Positions 24,755 through 33,187 of a DNA stretch of 64,000 bases are shown one piece after another. Position 1 is the stretch's first letter. The number at the start of each line of letters is the position of its first letter. The position numbers were made by a program, and so were the translations under genes. Source of the stretch: DASXUL01 sp036504855 (GTDB lineage Bacteria; Armatimonadota; DTGP01; JAKQQT01); assembly GCA_036504855.1 (NCBI GenBank), contig DASXUL010000153.1, positions 1 to 64,000 of the forward strand. Reading direction: 5' to 3'. Under the pieces are notes generated by a model. It saw only the letters and a program-made list of their open reading frames with translations. It searched no databases and was not told the DNA's origin.

Positions 24755-24775
24755 GCTTCCCGCGCCTTTCCTAGA

Positions 24776-24797
24776 TATTTAGCCATACGTCTAAATA
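24776..24797. promoter_or_regulatory. Candidate operator of the SdpR-like repressor
   Basis: TATTTAG (24776-24782) and CTAAATA (24791-24797) form a perfect 7-bp inverted repeat with an 8-bp spacer, an A/T-rich island in otherwise GC-rich DNA. It sits just upstream of the repressor gene, overlapping where its promoter should be. Such spacing fits a dimeric winged-helix protein binding successive major grooves. Confidence 0.7.
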
Positions 24798-25041
24798 ATA
24801 GCGCGGGTTACAGCATTTTCCCGCGTAACAATGGGACTTCTGCACCCTACCCTCGTGACAACCACGCCGGTGGAAGGCTATCGCCACGAAGCGCCGGCCC
24901 TTGAACATCGGGCTGCGCAGTGATATGATATGCCAACGAGGGCGAGCATCGTCGCCCGCCTTCTCACAGTCGGCTTGCCCCGACCGCGTTTCTGGGCTTC
25001 CGGCAGGGACAGCCATCGTCTTCCGTGAAAGGACAGATCGG

Positions 25042-26661
25042 ATGGCGCATAGTCGTTCCGCTTCCGCGAGTTTCGGCTCGCTCCTCGCGGCGCTTGTGGT
25101 CACTCTCTTGCCCCCTCGATCGCAGTGCGATGTTCTCTTCGTCAACAAGAACGCGACGGGCGCAGTTCACGACGGCGCGTCCTGGGCCACCGCCTTTCTC
25201 TCAGTCCAGGCCGGCGTGCATGCGGCGCCTTCCGGCGGGGAAGTGTGGGTGGCGAAGGGCGTGTATGGCGAGTTCGTGGCCATTGCGAAGCCGGTTACCC
25301 TTCTTGGGGGATTCGTCGGCTCGGAAACGCGGAGCGAGCAACGCGACCCGCTGGGGGTCGAGACGGCGATAGTCGCCGAACCCGATGCGGGTATCGCCGC
25401 CGTCACGCTCACGACAACCGCTAGCGGTTCCACCGTAGACGGGTTCACTATTGCGCATGATGGGAGCGGCGCCCCCTACACCGGTCCAGGGTTGGTCTGC
25501 GATGCGGCCGGTTGTACTATCTCGCACAACTTGATCCGCGCTAACACGGGCGATCAGGGCGGCGGAATACGCTGTACGGCTTCCGGCGTGGTCATCGCGG
25601 GCAACGTCATTCGCGAAAACTCATCGCCGTCCGAGACCGACGCGCGGGGCGGCGGGATATACGTCAGCGGCCGATCGCCCGTCATCCGTGACAACCGGAT
25701 CGAGGGGAACGCCGCCGTCGGGTCTATGTGGGGATACCCTGGCGAAAGCGCCTCGGCCTGGGGCGGCGGCATCTACTGCGCCGGCGACGATGCTGTCATC
25801 ATCGGCAACACCGTGCGCTCCAACACGTTGTATTCGATAGGCGGATGTATGGTCGGACCGTGCTCGGCCGTCGCTGAGTCGGTGGGCGCCGGCATTTGCT
25901 GCCTGGGCTCAGGCGCCTTGCTGGAGCGCAACACGATCACCGATAACGCCGCGGAGGCGCATGCGGGGTCTCGCTTGGGCGGTTACGAGACATCCGTCGG
26001 CGGCGTTGCCATGGGAGGGGCCGCCGTACTGCGAGATTGCCTCATTGCCCGCAACACGGCGCTGTCGGACTTCAACGCCTTTCCGGGCGTGCAAGCCGCC
26101 GCCGGCGCTGTCATTGCCAACAACACGATCGTCAACCACTCCGGCGACGCAGTTACCCTGGCGGGCTCCGGCACGGTCATAAACAACATCATTGCCTCGA
26201 ATACAACGGGCGTGAACGCAGCCGATACTGCGCCAATAGTCGCTCACAACTGCTTCTTCGGCAACGGCGCTAACGCCGTTGGTCTCCCGGACCCCGCGGG
26301 CCAGAACGGTAATATCGAAGGCGCCCCCCTCTTCGCATCAGCTACCGACTTTCGCCTCGCTGCCGCATCTCCCTGCGTCGACGCAGGAGAAAACTCCGCT
26401 GTTACGCCCGGTGAGGCCGATCTGGACGGCAAGCCGAGGAAGCAGGGCGGATCCGTCGATATCGGGTGCTATGAGTTCCCAAAGCCAACGGCGTACGCGC
26501 TCGGTGACGTGATCGGCATCCTGAAGGTTGCCGCCGGCATCTGGAGCGGCGCGCCGGACGCGATGATCCGTTTGAACCCGGAGGCTCCACTGGACCGCGT
26601 AAGCCTTGCCGATGCCGTCCGCATCATACGAAAAGTGACGGGCCTGGAAGCGAACCCGTGA
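25042..26661 (+). CDS. Secreted right-handed beta-helix protein with dockerin-like tail
   Basis: 539 residues. A signal peptide (about 1-28) is followed by the module start DVLFVNKNATGAVHDGASWATAF, typical of DUF1565/parallel beta-helix proteins. Repeating coils follow (GGGIRCTASGVVIAGNVIREN, RGGGIYVSGRSPVIRDNRIEGN), the N-x-I/V asparagine ladders of pectate-lyase-like solenoids. After SPCVDAGENS...DIGCYEF the C-terminal about 55 residues form a dockerin-like two-helix unit (GDVIGILKVAAG and DRVSLADAVRIIRKVTGL). No catalytic residues can be named; it may bind or cleave polysaccharide. ATG at 25042 follows AAAGGA. It is a close relative of the neighbouring large beta-helix protein. Confidence 0.85.
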   Translation: MAHSRSASASFGSLLAALVVTLLPPRSQCDVLFVNKNATGAVHDGASWATAFLSVQAGVHAAPSGGEVWVAKGVYGEFVAIAKPVTLLGGFVGSETRSEQRDPLGVETAIVAEPDAGIAAVTLTTTASGSTVDGFTIAHDGSGAPYTGPGLVCDAAGCTISHNLIRANTGDQGGGIRCTASGVVIAGNVIRENSSPSETDARGGGIYVSGRSPVIRDNRIEGNAAVGSMWGYPGESASAWGGGIYCAGDDAVIIGNTVRSNTLYSIGGCMVGPCSAVAESVGAGICCLGSGALLERNTITDNAAEAHAGSRLGGYETSVGGVAMGGAAVLRDCLIARNTALSDFNAFPGVQAAAGAVIANNTIVNHSGDAVTLAGSGTVINNIIASNTTGVNAADTAPIVAHNCFFGNGANAVGLPDPAGQNGNIEGAPLFASATDFRLAAASPCVDAGENSAVTPGEADLDGKPRKQGGSVDIGCYEFPKPTAYALGDVIGILKVAAGIWSGAPDAMIRLNPEAPLDRVSLADAVRIIRKVTGLEANP

Positions 26662-26745
26662 ACGGCGCGCACGCTGCCTTGGCTCGCGCGTGCAGGCCTG
26701 GCGGGTTACAGCATCTACCGCGCTATCTGCATCCTCCGACATGAG

Positions 26746-26779
26746 AGCGCCTCCTGCCTTGGAGCAGGCAGGAGGCGCT
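26746..26779. terminator. Hairpin between convergent beta-helix genes
   Basis: AGCGCCTCCTGCC (26746-26758) pairs perfectly with GGCAGGAGGCGCT (26767-26779) around an 8-base loop. It lies between the two convergent beta-helix genes and lacks a T-run on either strand, so it may be a Rho-independent stem with poor tail or an mRNA-end stabiliser. The same 13-bp stem recurs at 31109-31141. Confidence 0.7.
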
Positions 26780-26798
26780 GGTGGAACGATGGGAGCCG

Positions 26799-29700
26799 CT
26801 ACGGCTCCACGCCCGCTGCCTCTCGCGCCAGGCGCAAAGCGTCCGGCAGGTCGATGCGGCCGTTCGCCTCAACGTCCAGATTCAGCAGGTCCGCCGGACC
26901 CGCGGCGAGCAGCCCTCCGGCGATACGCAGCGCTCGCGCGGCGTCCAGCGCCGTCGGCGCCGGAACTGTGACGGTGACGGTCTGCTTGCTGATGCTGTTG
27001 CCCACGGCCTTTGAACCGATGGTGATGGTGTAGACGCGCGCCTGAGTGAGCCCGGCGCGCTCCGCGCGAAGCCGGATGTGGTGGGCGTCCAGCACCTGGA
27101 TGTCGCCCGGCACGTCTCCAGGCCCGGCGCCGGCGTCGGGCTCATTGCTCAGCGCGCTCAGCGTGTTGACGGGGTTCTGGTCGCAATTATCGGCGGTGGC
27201 GTAATCGACGGTGACCAGCGCCATGCGGTGGTCTGCGTTTAGCAGAACGCTGGGCGTTGCCGAGACGTTTGAAATGACCGGCGCCGGATTGCTTGCGGTA
27301 ATCGGGGCTCCCGCCGCGTTGTTCCCCGGGTCGGGATCCGGGGTTGGGACTGCCGGCGGGGGCACGGTGGTGACGCTGGCGGCATTGGTGATGATGGAGC
27401 CGTCCGCCGCGGCGCAGTCCACGGTGGCTTGGATGGCGATAGAGGCGGAGGACCCCGCGGCGAGACTCGGGAAGGTGATGGTGGGAGTTCTGGCCGTCCC
27501 GCCAACCGATCCGCCGCCCGCATTGAGCACGCTGGCGCCCGTGAGGATGGGCGGGAAGGCGTCCGTAACCTGGACGGAAGATGCGGCGTCGGGCCCGCTG
27601 TTGGCGACGGTCAGCGTGTAGATGACGGCCGAGCCGGTGAGCGGCCCCGCATCGCTGACCGTCTGCTTCAGGGCAAGGTCGGCCTGCAATTCGACCGCTC
27701 CGATGTCCACGTGCTCTCCGGCCACCCTCTTGGCGCCGCGCGCATCTTGCAACCCCAGCGCGGCCGAGTCGGCGCCGGCATCGACTGCGGGGGATCCGGT
27801 TGACAGCCGGTAGTCATCGCCCGCCCGGTTCACGAAGAGCGGGTCCGCGGCGTGGTCGCCGGTACCGGCCACGGCGGCGCCAAGGTAGTCGCCGTTCGCA
27901 TTGCCGAAGTACATGTTGTCGTGCGACTGCGCGTTCGCCACCTCGCTGGACACGCCATCGGTATTGAATGCGACGATGTTGTTCGCGAAGACAATGTCGT
28001 TTCGCTGGTACACTCCGCCTCCGACGGCGGCGGCGACTCCGTCGACGATGGTGTTGTTAACCATTCGCGGAGCGCCGCCGCTCTCCTCGAAGAGGCTCGC
28101 CCCGTACGTTGCGGCGCTTTGCGCCAGGAGGTTGCTGTCCACGCTCGCGGAGGAGCCGCCAAGGTAAATCCCTCCGCCGTTGGAGCCGGCCGAGTTCCCG
28201 ACGATGGCGTTGTCGGCGATCAGGGGGGCCCCGCCGGAAACGTAGATGCCGCCGCCGGAGCCCACCGCTGTGTTCTTCACGATAGAATTGTTCCGGATCG
28301 CCGCGTTGGCGCTGGCAACGTAGATGCCGCCGCCGTTCCCGTCGCTGGCGCTCCCCGTACCGTTGGTAAGGGTGAAGCCGTCAATCGCCGACGTGGAGGG
28401 GGTTCCGACGGCGATCGTGACGACGGAACCGGGCTTGCCAGTGGCGTCCAGGATCGAAGCGTGAAGGCGCGGGTTCGAACGCTGGTCCAGGGCGATCTCC
28501 GTGCCCAGGAATCCGCCGTATAGCGACTTGCCAACGCTCAGCGCAACGCCCCCCTCGTGGTACGTTCCGGCGGCCACCCATACCTGGCCGCCCAGCGCCA
28601 GCGCGCTCAGCGCGCCCTGCAGAGTGGCCTTGGCGTTGCTCCAGGAACCGCCGTCGTTTGCGTCGCTTCCACCCGGCGTTACGAAAACAACGGGTTCCAC
28701 ATCCTCGAAGGCGGCGGTTCCATTGGACTCGTCGGCTCCGATGTCTACGGTCCCTTGCTGGATGCGCGGCTCGCCGTCGATGTCGGCGGCTCCGATGACG
28801 CTGGCGTTGTCGCCGGCGTTTCGGGCGGGCGAGCTCGGCTGGACGTGAACGGCGCCGTACGCGTCGCGCGTAATCTGGGGATCGGCGTTCACGTCGCCAG
28901 GCCCGGCGGCGGCGCTGCCGACGTAATCGCCGGCGGCGTTCCCATACACGAGGTTGTGGTGCGCCTTCGTTGATGGAATCTCCGACAAGATGCCCCTCGT
29001 GTTGAACGCGATCAGGTTGTTGACCAGCGCAACGTCGTCTCGTTTGTAGATTCCGCCGCCGTCCGCGTTACTGGCGTTCTCGACGATGGCGTTGTTGATG
29101 ATGAGAGCGGAGGCGCTGGACTCTTCGAACACGCCGCCGCCGTAAACGCTGTTGTTGCGGGCCATGATGTTGTCCGTGACGGTGGCCGAGGTCCCGCCCA
29201 GGTAGAGGCCGCCGCCGGCGCTGCCTGTGTTGTTCCCGACCATCACGTTGTATTCGATGACCGGGGCGCCGCCGGAGATGTAGATGGCCCCCCCGAATTG
29301 CGCCGACGCGTTCCGCCGGAGAAGGTTGTTGCGGATGGATGGGCTTGCGTTGACGCTGCAGATGCCGCCGCCGTTCCCGGTGGCAGCGAGTCCCGCGCCG
29401 CCCTGGATCGTGAACCCATCCACAACGGTTGAGGGCGCGGAGCCCGGATCGACTGCAACAACGGAAGTTCCGGCCCCAGTCCCGTCCAGCACCGTGGCGT
29501 TCAGCCGCGGCTGCGGGCGCTGGTTTCGGCTGGATTCCGTCCCCGTGAATCCGCCGTATATCCCCACCGCCATCCCGAGGGTGATCGTTTCCGGATAGAC
29601 GCCCGCCTTTACCCACACCTCGCCGCCGAGGACGGCGCTGGCGGAGACGGCGGCCTGGACCGTTTTCATCGCATTGCCCCACGAGGAGCCGTCGTTGGCA

Positions 29701-30830
29701 TCGTTGCCGTCGGCCTTTACGAAGAGGACGCGCTCCACATTGACGAAGGCGGCGGTTCCATTGGACTCGTCGGCTCCGATGTCCACGGTCCCCTGCTGGA
29801 TGCGCGGCTCGCCGTCGATGTCGGCCGCGCCGATGACGCTGGCATTGTCGCCGGCGTTGCGGGCGGGTGAGGTCGGTTGGATGTGGACGGCGCCGTACGT
29901 ATCGCGCGTGATCTTGGGATCGGCGTTCACGTCGCCTGTACCGTGGACGAAGCCGCCGAGGTAGTCGCCGGTTGCATTGCCGAAAAGGAGGTTGTGGTGG
30001 GACTTCGCGCTGGTCAACTCACTCGAAATGCCGCTGGTGTTGAACGCTACGAGGTTGTTGGCAAACGCGATGTCGTCGCGCGCGTACATGCCTCCGCCTC
30101 CTGCGGAGGCGCCGTTTTCCACAAGCGAGTTGTTAACTATGCGCGGGGCGCCGCCCAGTTCCTCGAAGATGGCTCCGCCGTATCCGGCCGTATTGCGGGC
30201 CAAGGTGTTGGATGCAACCTGGGCGCCGCCACCCGCCAGGTAGACGGCCCCCCCGGCGCTCGCCGCCGAGTTGCTGACGATGATGTTCGCGACGATCACC
30301 GGAGCCCCGCCCTGAACGGCGATTCCGCCGCCGTTGAGGGACGCATGGTTCAACCGAATGAGGTTGTGGCTGATGGTTGGGCTGGCGCCGACGATCCGAA
30401 TACCCCCGCCGATGCCGTCCGAACCGCCGCTGCCGTTTACGATGGTGAAGCCATCGACGACCCCGGAGCCGGCGGCATCATCCGCGGTGACGACCGGTCC
30501 CTGCGCTCCGGATCCGTCGAGGATTACGACATGCCCCGCCACGCTCCGATCATCCGGGTTGGCCCCGGAGCCGGCGAAGCCGCCGAGCAGGGCAATGTCG
30601 CCATGGAGGGTGACGTGTTCCGCGTAGGTCCCCTGGGCTACGTGGATCGCATCCGCTCCGCCGGCGGCATCCAGGGCGGCTTGTACGGTGAGGTAGGCCG
30701 TGGGCCAGGTTGCGCCATCGTGAGCGGGGCCGGGAGCGCTCTTGTTGACGTAGAGGGTGGCCGCGCCGGCGGCGGGCGCCAGGGCTATGAGCAAGGGCAG
30801 CAGCAGACTGCCCGAGATGAACCGATGCAT
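26799..30830 (-). CDS. Giant three-module beta-helix protein with DUF11 domain and dockerin-like tail
   Basis: 1343 residues. Signal peptide about 1-22, then three tandem beta-helix modules of roughly 340 residues, each opening with a V-N-K/V-K-A/V-T-P-G-G ... D-G-x-x-W unit and closing with NAGDNASVIGAADIDGEPRI or its variant and DIGAVE/DIGADES. A DUF11-type Ig domain (ADLALKQTVSDAGPLTGSAV) follows, then a second beta domain and a tail ending LDAARALRIAGGLLAAG...NGRIDLPDALRLAREAAGVEP, dockerin-like. ATG at 30830 has AGGAGG in front; the longer upstream frame has no signal peptide. It probably acts at the cell surface as an adhesin or glycan-binding protein. No enzyme motif is visible. Confidence 0.87.
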   Translation of the reverse strand: MHRFISGSLLLPLLIALAPAAGAATLYVNKSAPGPAHDGATWPTAYLTVQAALDAAGGADAIHVAQGTYAEHVTLHGDIALLGGFAGSGANPDDRSVAGHVVILDGSGAQGPVVTADDAAGSGVVDGFTIVNGSGGSDGIGGGIRIVGASPTISHNLIRLNHASLNGGGIAVQGGAPVIVANIIVSNSAASAGGAVYLAGGGAQVASNTLARNTAGYGGAIFEELGGAPRIVNNSLVENGASAGGGGMYARDDIAFANNLVAFNTSGISSELTSAKSHHNLLFGNATGDYLGGFVHGTGDVNADPKITRDTYGAVHIQPTSPARNAGDNASVIGAADIDGEPRIQQGTVDIGADESNGTAAFVNVERVLFVKADGNDANDGSSWGNAMKTVQAAVSASAVLGGEVWVKAGVYPETITLGMAVGIYGGFTGTESSRNQRPQPRLNATVLDGTGAGTSVVAVDPGSAPSTVVDGFTIQGGAGLAATGNGGGICSVNASPSIRNNLLRRNASAQFGGAIYISGGAPVIEYNVMVGNNTGSAGGGLYLGGTSATVTDNIMARNNSVYGGGVFEESSASALIINNAIVENASNADGGGIYKRDDVALVNNLIAFNTRGILSEIPSTKAHHNLVYGNAAGDYVGSAAAGPGDVNADPQITRDAYGAVHVQPSSPARNAGDNASVIGAADIDGEPRIQQGTVDIGADESNGTAAFEDVEPVVFVTPGGSDANDGGSWSNAKATLQGALSALALGGQVWVAAGTYHEGGVALSVGKSLYGGFLGTEIALDQRSNPRLHASILDATGKPGSVVTIAVGTPSTSAIDGFTLTNGTGSASDGNGGGIYVASANAAIRNNSIVKNTAVGSGGGIYVSGGAPLIADNAIVGNSAGSNGGGIYLGGSSASVDSNLLAQSAATYGASLFEESGGAPRMVNNTIVDGVAAAVGGGVYQRNDIVFANNIVAFNTDGVSSEVANAQSHDNMYFGNANGDYLGAAVAGTGDHAADPLFVNRAGDDYRLSTGSPAVDAGADSAALGLQDARGAKRVAGEHVDIGAVELQADLALKQTVSDAGPLTGSAVIYTLTVANSGPDAASSVQVTDAFPPILTGASVLNAGGGSVGGTARTPTITFPSLAAGSSASIAIQATVDCAAADGSIITNAASVTTVPPPAVPTPDPDPGNNAAGAPITASNPAPVISNVSATPSVLLNADHRMALVTVDYATADNCDQNPVNTLSALSNEPDAGAGPGDVPGDIQVLDAHHIRLRAERAGLTQARVYTITIGSKAVGNSISKQTVTVTVPAPTALDAARALRIAGGLLAAGPADLLNLDVEANGRIDLPDALRLAREAAGVEP
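28708..29936. repeat. Two near-identical 191-bp copies inside the giant beta-helix gene
   Basis: 28708-28898 and 29746-29936 align without gaps over 191 bp with about 15 differences by eye. They encode the ends of modules 1 and 2 (ADPxITRDxYGAVHxQPxSPARNAG to the DIGADES box). The third module's end is more diverged. The repeats show recent duplication or gene conversion between modules and could promote copy-number change. Confidence 0.85.
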
Positions 30831-31108
30831 GGTTGCCTCCTGGGTTGCGCCGCCGCCATATGCCAGCGGTCCCGGGCCGTGCAGCGTCCAGCCATGCGGC
30901 GGGCCAACCGCCAGACCCGGATGCGAACTCCAAATCCGGAGGCGCGAATCGAGCTTTGAGGCTGTGTAGCAGAAAGTATGCCAAGTGGGGTTAGCGAGGA
31001 GCCCGCTCGGGCCGGCTGTGGGATTCCACGCTGACATGGGTTTCCGTCGCCCCACGCAGGGACGCGTCTGAAGCGGCCTGCGCGCCGCTGCCCTTGATCA
31101 AACACGAA
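30831..31108. other. Upstream region of the giant beta-helix gene
   Basis: About 280 bp without a convincing gene. It holds the AGGAGG ribosome-binding site (next to 30830) and, further out, GC-rich sequence that in-frame would only extend the beta-helix gene with an implausible leader. No clear promoter was found by eye. Confidence 0.5.
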
Positions 31109-31141
31109 AGCGCCTCCTGCCGGGGGCCGGCAGGAGGCGCT
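31109..31141. terminator. 15-bp hairpin sharing its stem with the hairpin at 26746
   Basis: AGCGCCTCCTGCCGG (31109-31123) pairs perfectly with CCGGCAGGAGGCGCT (31127-31141) across a GGG loop. On the minus strand the stem is followed by TTTCGTGTTT, a weak T-rich tail, so it is a plausible terminator for the minus-strand cytochrome-porin transcript that precedes it. Its 13-bp core is identical to the stem beyond the other end of the giant beta-helix gene. Confidence 0.7.
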
Positions 31142-31233
31142 ACTGCGGCGGCGGAAAGCGCATCGGACCAGCGGTTTGCGGCTATGCCGCCGGCAGCCGG
31201 CCTTAGCGGTCGTTGGGCTGCACTCAGTAGGTC

Positions 31234-31347
31234 AATCGCCTGGCCGTGAACGGCCGGCTCGGAAGACCAACGGCGCCTTCGCGCCGTGATATCAGGGCGC
31301 GAAGGCGCCCTTAGCCCGCTGAGCCGGCCCCTCGGGGCCAGGCGATT
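31234..31347. repeat. Three-tier nested inverted repeat (114 bp)
   Basis: Three perfect stems are nested symmetrically: AATCGCCTGGCC (31234-31245) with GGCCAGGCGATT (31336-31347); GGCCGGCTC (31252-31260) with GAGCCGGCC (31321-31329); and GGCGCCTTCGCGCC (31272-31285) with GGCGCGAAGGCGCC (31296-31309), loop 10 bases. In all 35 of the bases on one side pair. It lies 28 bp beyond the stop of the cytochrome-porin gene. It could terminate that transcript, but it is far larger than an ordinary terminator and lacks a T-tract at the base. Confidence 0.85.
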
Positions 31348-31375
31348 AGCATACGAGCTTTCGCCCCTCTGTCAC

Positions 31376-32563
31376 TTAGAGGTAGATCGACCAGGATCCG
31401 ACCACCTGGTTCAGGTGCGATCCGCCCGGTCCTTCGTTCTTCAGGTTCGAGAACGTGACGCCGAACCTCGAGAAATCGTGATAGCGGAACACGTAGCCGA
31501 CGTTGAAGTTGCTGGCGCCCTTAACGGTCTTGGCGGTAACGAGGTTGTCTGGAATGTCGTCGGTTTCATGATCGTATCGCAGGAATGCCGTTCCGTTGGG
31601 CTGCGGGTTGTAATCCGCCTCGGCGTACCACCCCTTGGGGTGGCGGCTGCCTCCTGTTTCGACGTCATTCTTGCCGGTGAAGTATGCGCCGTGGATGGCG
31701 TACATCGGCCGCATGAACTGGGCCAGGAGGCCGAAGCGATTGTACTTGTCCTTCCAAGCCGGAACCGCGGTTGCCCCGCTGCCGGTCGCCGCGTAGGTGA
31801 ACTTGCCGTTGTAGGCGTAGAGGCCGACCATATCGTTGTTCGCGTCCAGCGAGTGCGAGATGGTGGCGAACTGGTCTTTTTCGTTATTCGCCGGCGAAGT
31901 GTTGCCCAGGCCGTTCACGAGGCCGATTTCCGCCATCGTCCCGGATTTGCTGCCGATCCCCGCCGAGAGGCCTTTGTAGTTGGTGGCGCTGGTTGCCGAG
32001 AATGTGTTGCCCAGCCCCAGTTGACGCGAGGCCGCCGCGGCGGTGCCCGTGGGTCCGGATTTCGCCAGCCACAGGACTTGCGGCTCGAGGTTCCCAGCGC
32101 GTACCCACCAGTAGTCAGGTTTGTCGATGTCGGACACGTAGCGAACCTCGGCTTCGCTGAGGTTGGATGTGCCGCCGGAACTCGAGTAGATTGTGGAGTT
32201 GGCGTAGAAGCTGAGGTTGGCGACCACGGGACCGCCAGCCAGCAGGCCAATGGAACTCGTTGCGAAGGAAGAGGGACTCTTCTGCTTGGACGTGAAGTTG
32301 CCGCCGAGGGAAAGGCCGGCATATTGGAGGAAGTTCTGAGTGGACAGGTCCTCCGGAGGCGTGGCCTTTTCGCCGGCCATTCTGTGGCCGCGGTTGAGGA
32401 ACTCCCAACCCAGCTTGGTCAGCTTGTTCGTGGCGCCGTAGTGGCATCCGTTGCACGCCACGCCGGTTTTGCGCTGAAACGCGGGGATGGCGGAGGCGGT
32501 GTTGGGTAAGCACGTGATGGTGGCCAGAGCGGCCAGAATCGGTATCAGACAGTGCCGTTTCAA
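31376..32563 (-). CDS. Cyc2-like fused monohaem cytochrome / outer-membrane porin
   Basis: 395 residues. A signal peptide (cleavage near Ala25, ..NTASA) precedes AIPAFQRKTGVACNGCHYG, holding one CxxCH haem site at 37-41, then LTKLGWEFLNRGHRM. This arrangement, a P-A-F-x-R-x-T-G-x-x-C-x-x-C-H start followed by a roughly 330-residue barrel of alternating aromatic and polar strands, is the plan of Cyc2, the fused cytochrome-porin that takes electrons from Fe(II) outside the cell. Barrel strands are suggested by WWVRAGNLEPQVLW, FGLLAQFMRPMYAIHGAYF and FNVGYVFRYHDFSRFGVTFS. Start is a TTG at 32563 with AAAGGA. Cyc2 homologues also occur in organisms not known to oxidise iron, so substrate is unproven. 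It is monocistronic. Confidence 0.75.
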   Translation of the reverse strand: MKRHCLIPILAALATITCLPNTASAIPAFQRKTGVACNGCHYGATNKLTKLGWEFLNRGHRMAGEKATPPEDLSTQNFLQYAGLSLGGNFTSKQKSPSSFATSSIGLLAGGPVVANLSFYANSTIYSSSGGTSNLSEAEVRYVSDIDKPDYWWVRAGNLEPQVLWLAKSGPTGTAAAASRQLGLGNTFSATSATNYKGLSAGIGSKSGTMAEIGLVNGLGNTSPANNEKDQFATISHSLDANNDMVGLYAYNGKFTYAATGSGATAVPAWKDKYNRFGLLAQFMRPMYAIHGAYFTGKNDVETGGSRHPKGWYAEADYNPQPNGTAFLRYDHETDDIPDNLVTAKTVKGASNFNVGYVFRYHDFSRFGVTFSNLKNEGPGGSHLNQVVGSWSIYL

Positions 32564-33098
32564 GGACGTTTCCTTTCAAGTCTGGCCCACGCATCTAGGC
32601 AGCGCTGCGTATAGGTCTCGTTACGGCCAGAAAGGCGGTTGAAGGTACTGCATTCGGTTGGAGGAATTGGACACTCTTGACACTGCACGCCGTTCGACTT
32701 GCCGCGACGTGCCTCTACCACCCTTCCTTTCGTCCGGCCCTCGCTTGCCGGGACGCCGCGCGGTCCGGGCCGATGCCGGACAACGCGATCGCGCTGGTCG
32801 CGGGCGCGGATGACCGTCGGCGGCGCCGCAGCCCATAGGTATGTGGCGGAATCGATATAAGTCCGTAACATAGAAATACCCCCCAAGCGCCGAGTTTGTC
32901 CATATGCCCTTCCCCTATTCGCCGGGCAGGCGGCTGGGCGGTTGCGGTGGGCGTTGGCGCGGGAGGCCGCCGAAGCCCCAGGCGCTCGTCGAACGGCCTG
33001 GCGGCGCCGCCATCGCCTGCAAACGGGACGAGGAACGGCAACCCGGAACCACCTCCGCGGGCAGCATGGGAACACACGGATGAGACAGGACGCAAAAT
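32564..33098. other. Long intergenic region upstream of the cytochrome-porin gene
   Basis: About 535 bp in which every long frame on both strands is Arg/Pro-rich and lacks family similarity, ribosome-binding site or signal peptide. I see no gene. The promoter of the cytochrome-porin gene should lie here; none was assigned with confidence. Confidence 0.55.
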
Positions 33099-33144
33099 GA
33101 GAGACCATGTCCCTCGGCCCTTGGGCCTGGAGACATGGTCTCTC
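33099..33144 (-). terminator. Hairpin terminator of the secreted cysteine-containing protein
   Basis: GAGAGACCATGTC (33099-33111) pairs perfectly with GACATGGTCTCTC (33132-33144); an inner GGCCC/GGGCC stem (33116-33127) tightens the loop. On the minus strand the stem is followed by ATTTTG. It lies 44 bp after the stop of the minus-strand gene at 33188. Confidence 0.75.
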
Positions 33145-33187
33145 TCATCCGTTTGCCGCTGTCGCCGCTTCGCTGGCGGGTTAGCCT

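Noticed and set aside
26799..30830. Possible CRISPR or tandem-repeat array in the giant beta-helix gene
   Set aside because: Repeats are long, in frame and encode solenoid coils; no short regularly spaced direct repeat with unique spacers is present.
32560..33108. 182-codon minus-strand open frame upstream of the cytochrome-porin gene
   Set aside because: Arg/Pro-rich, no family similarity, would run into the start of the next gene, and has no ribosome-binding site of quality.
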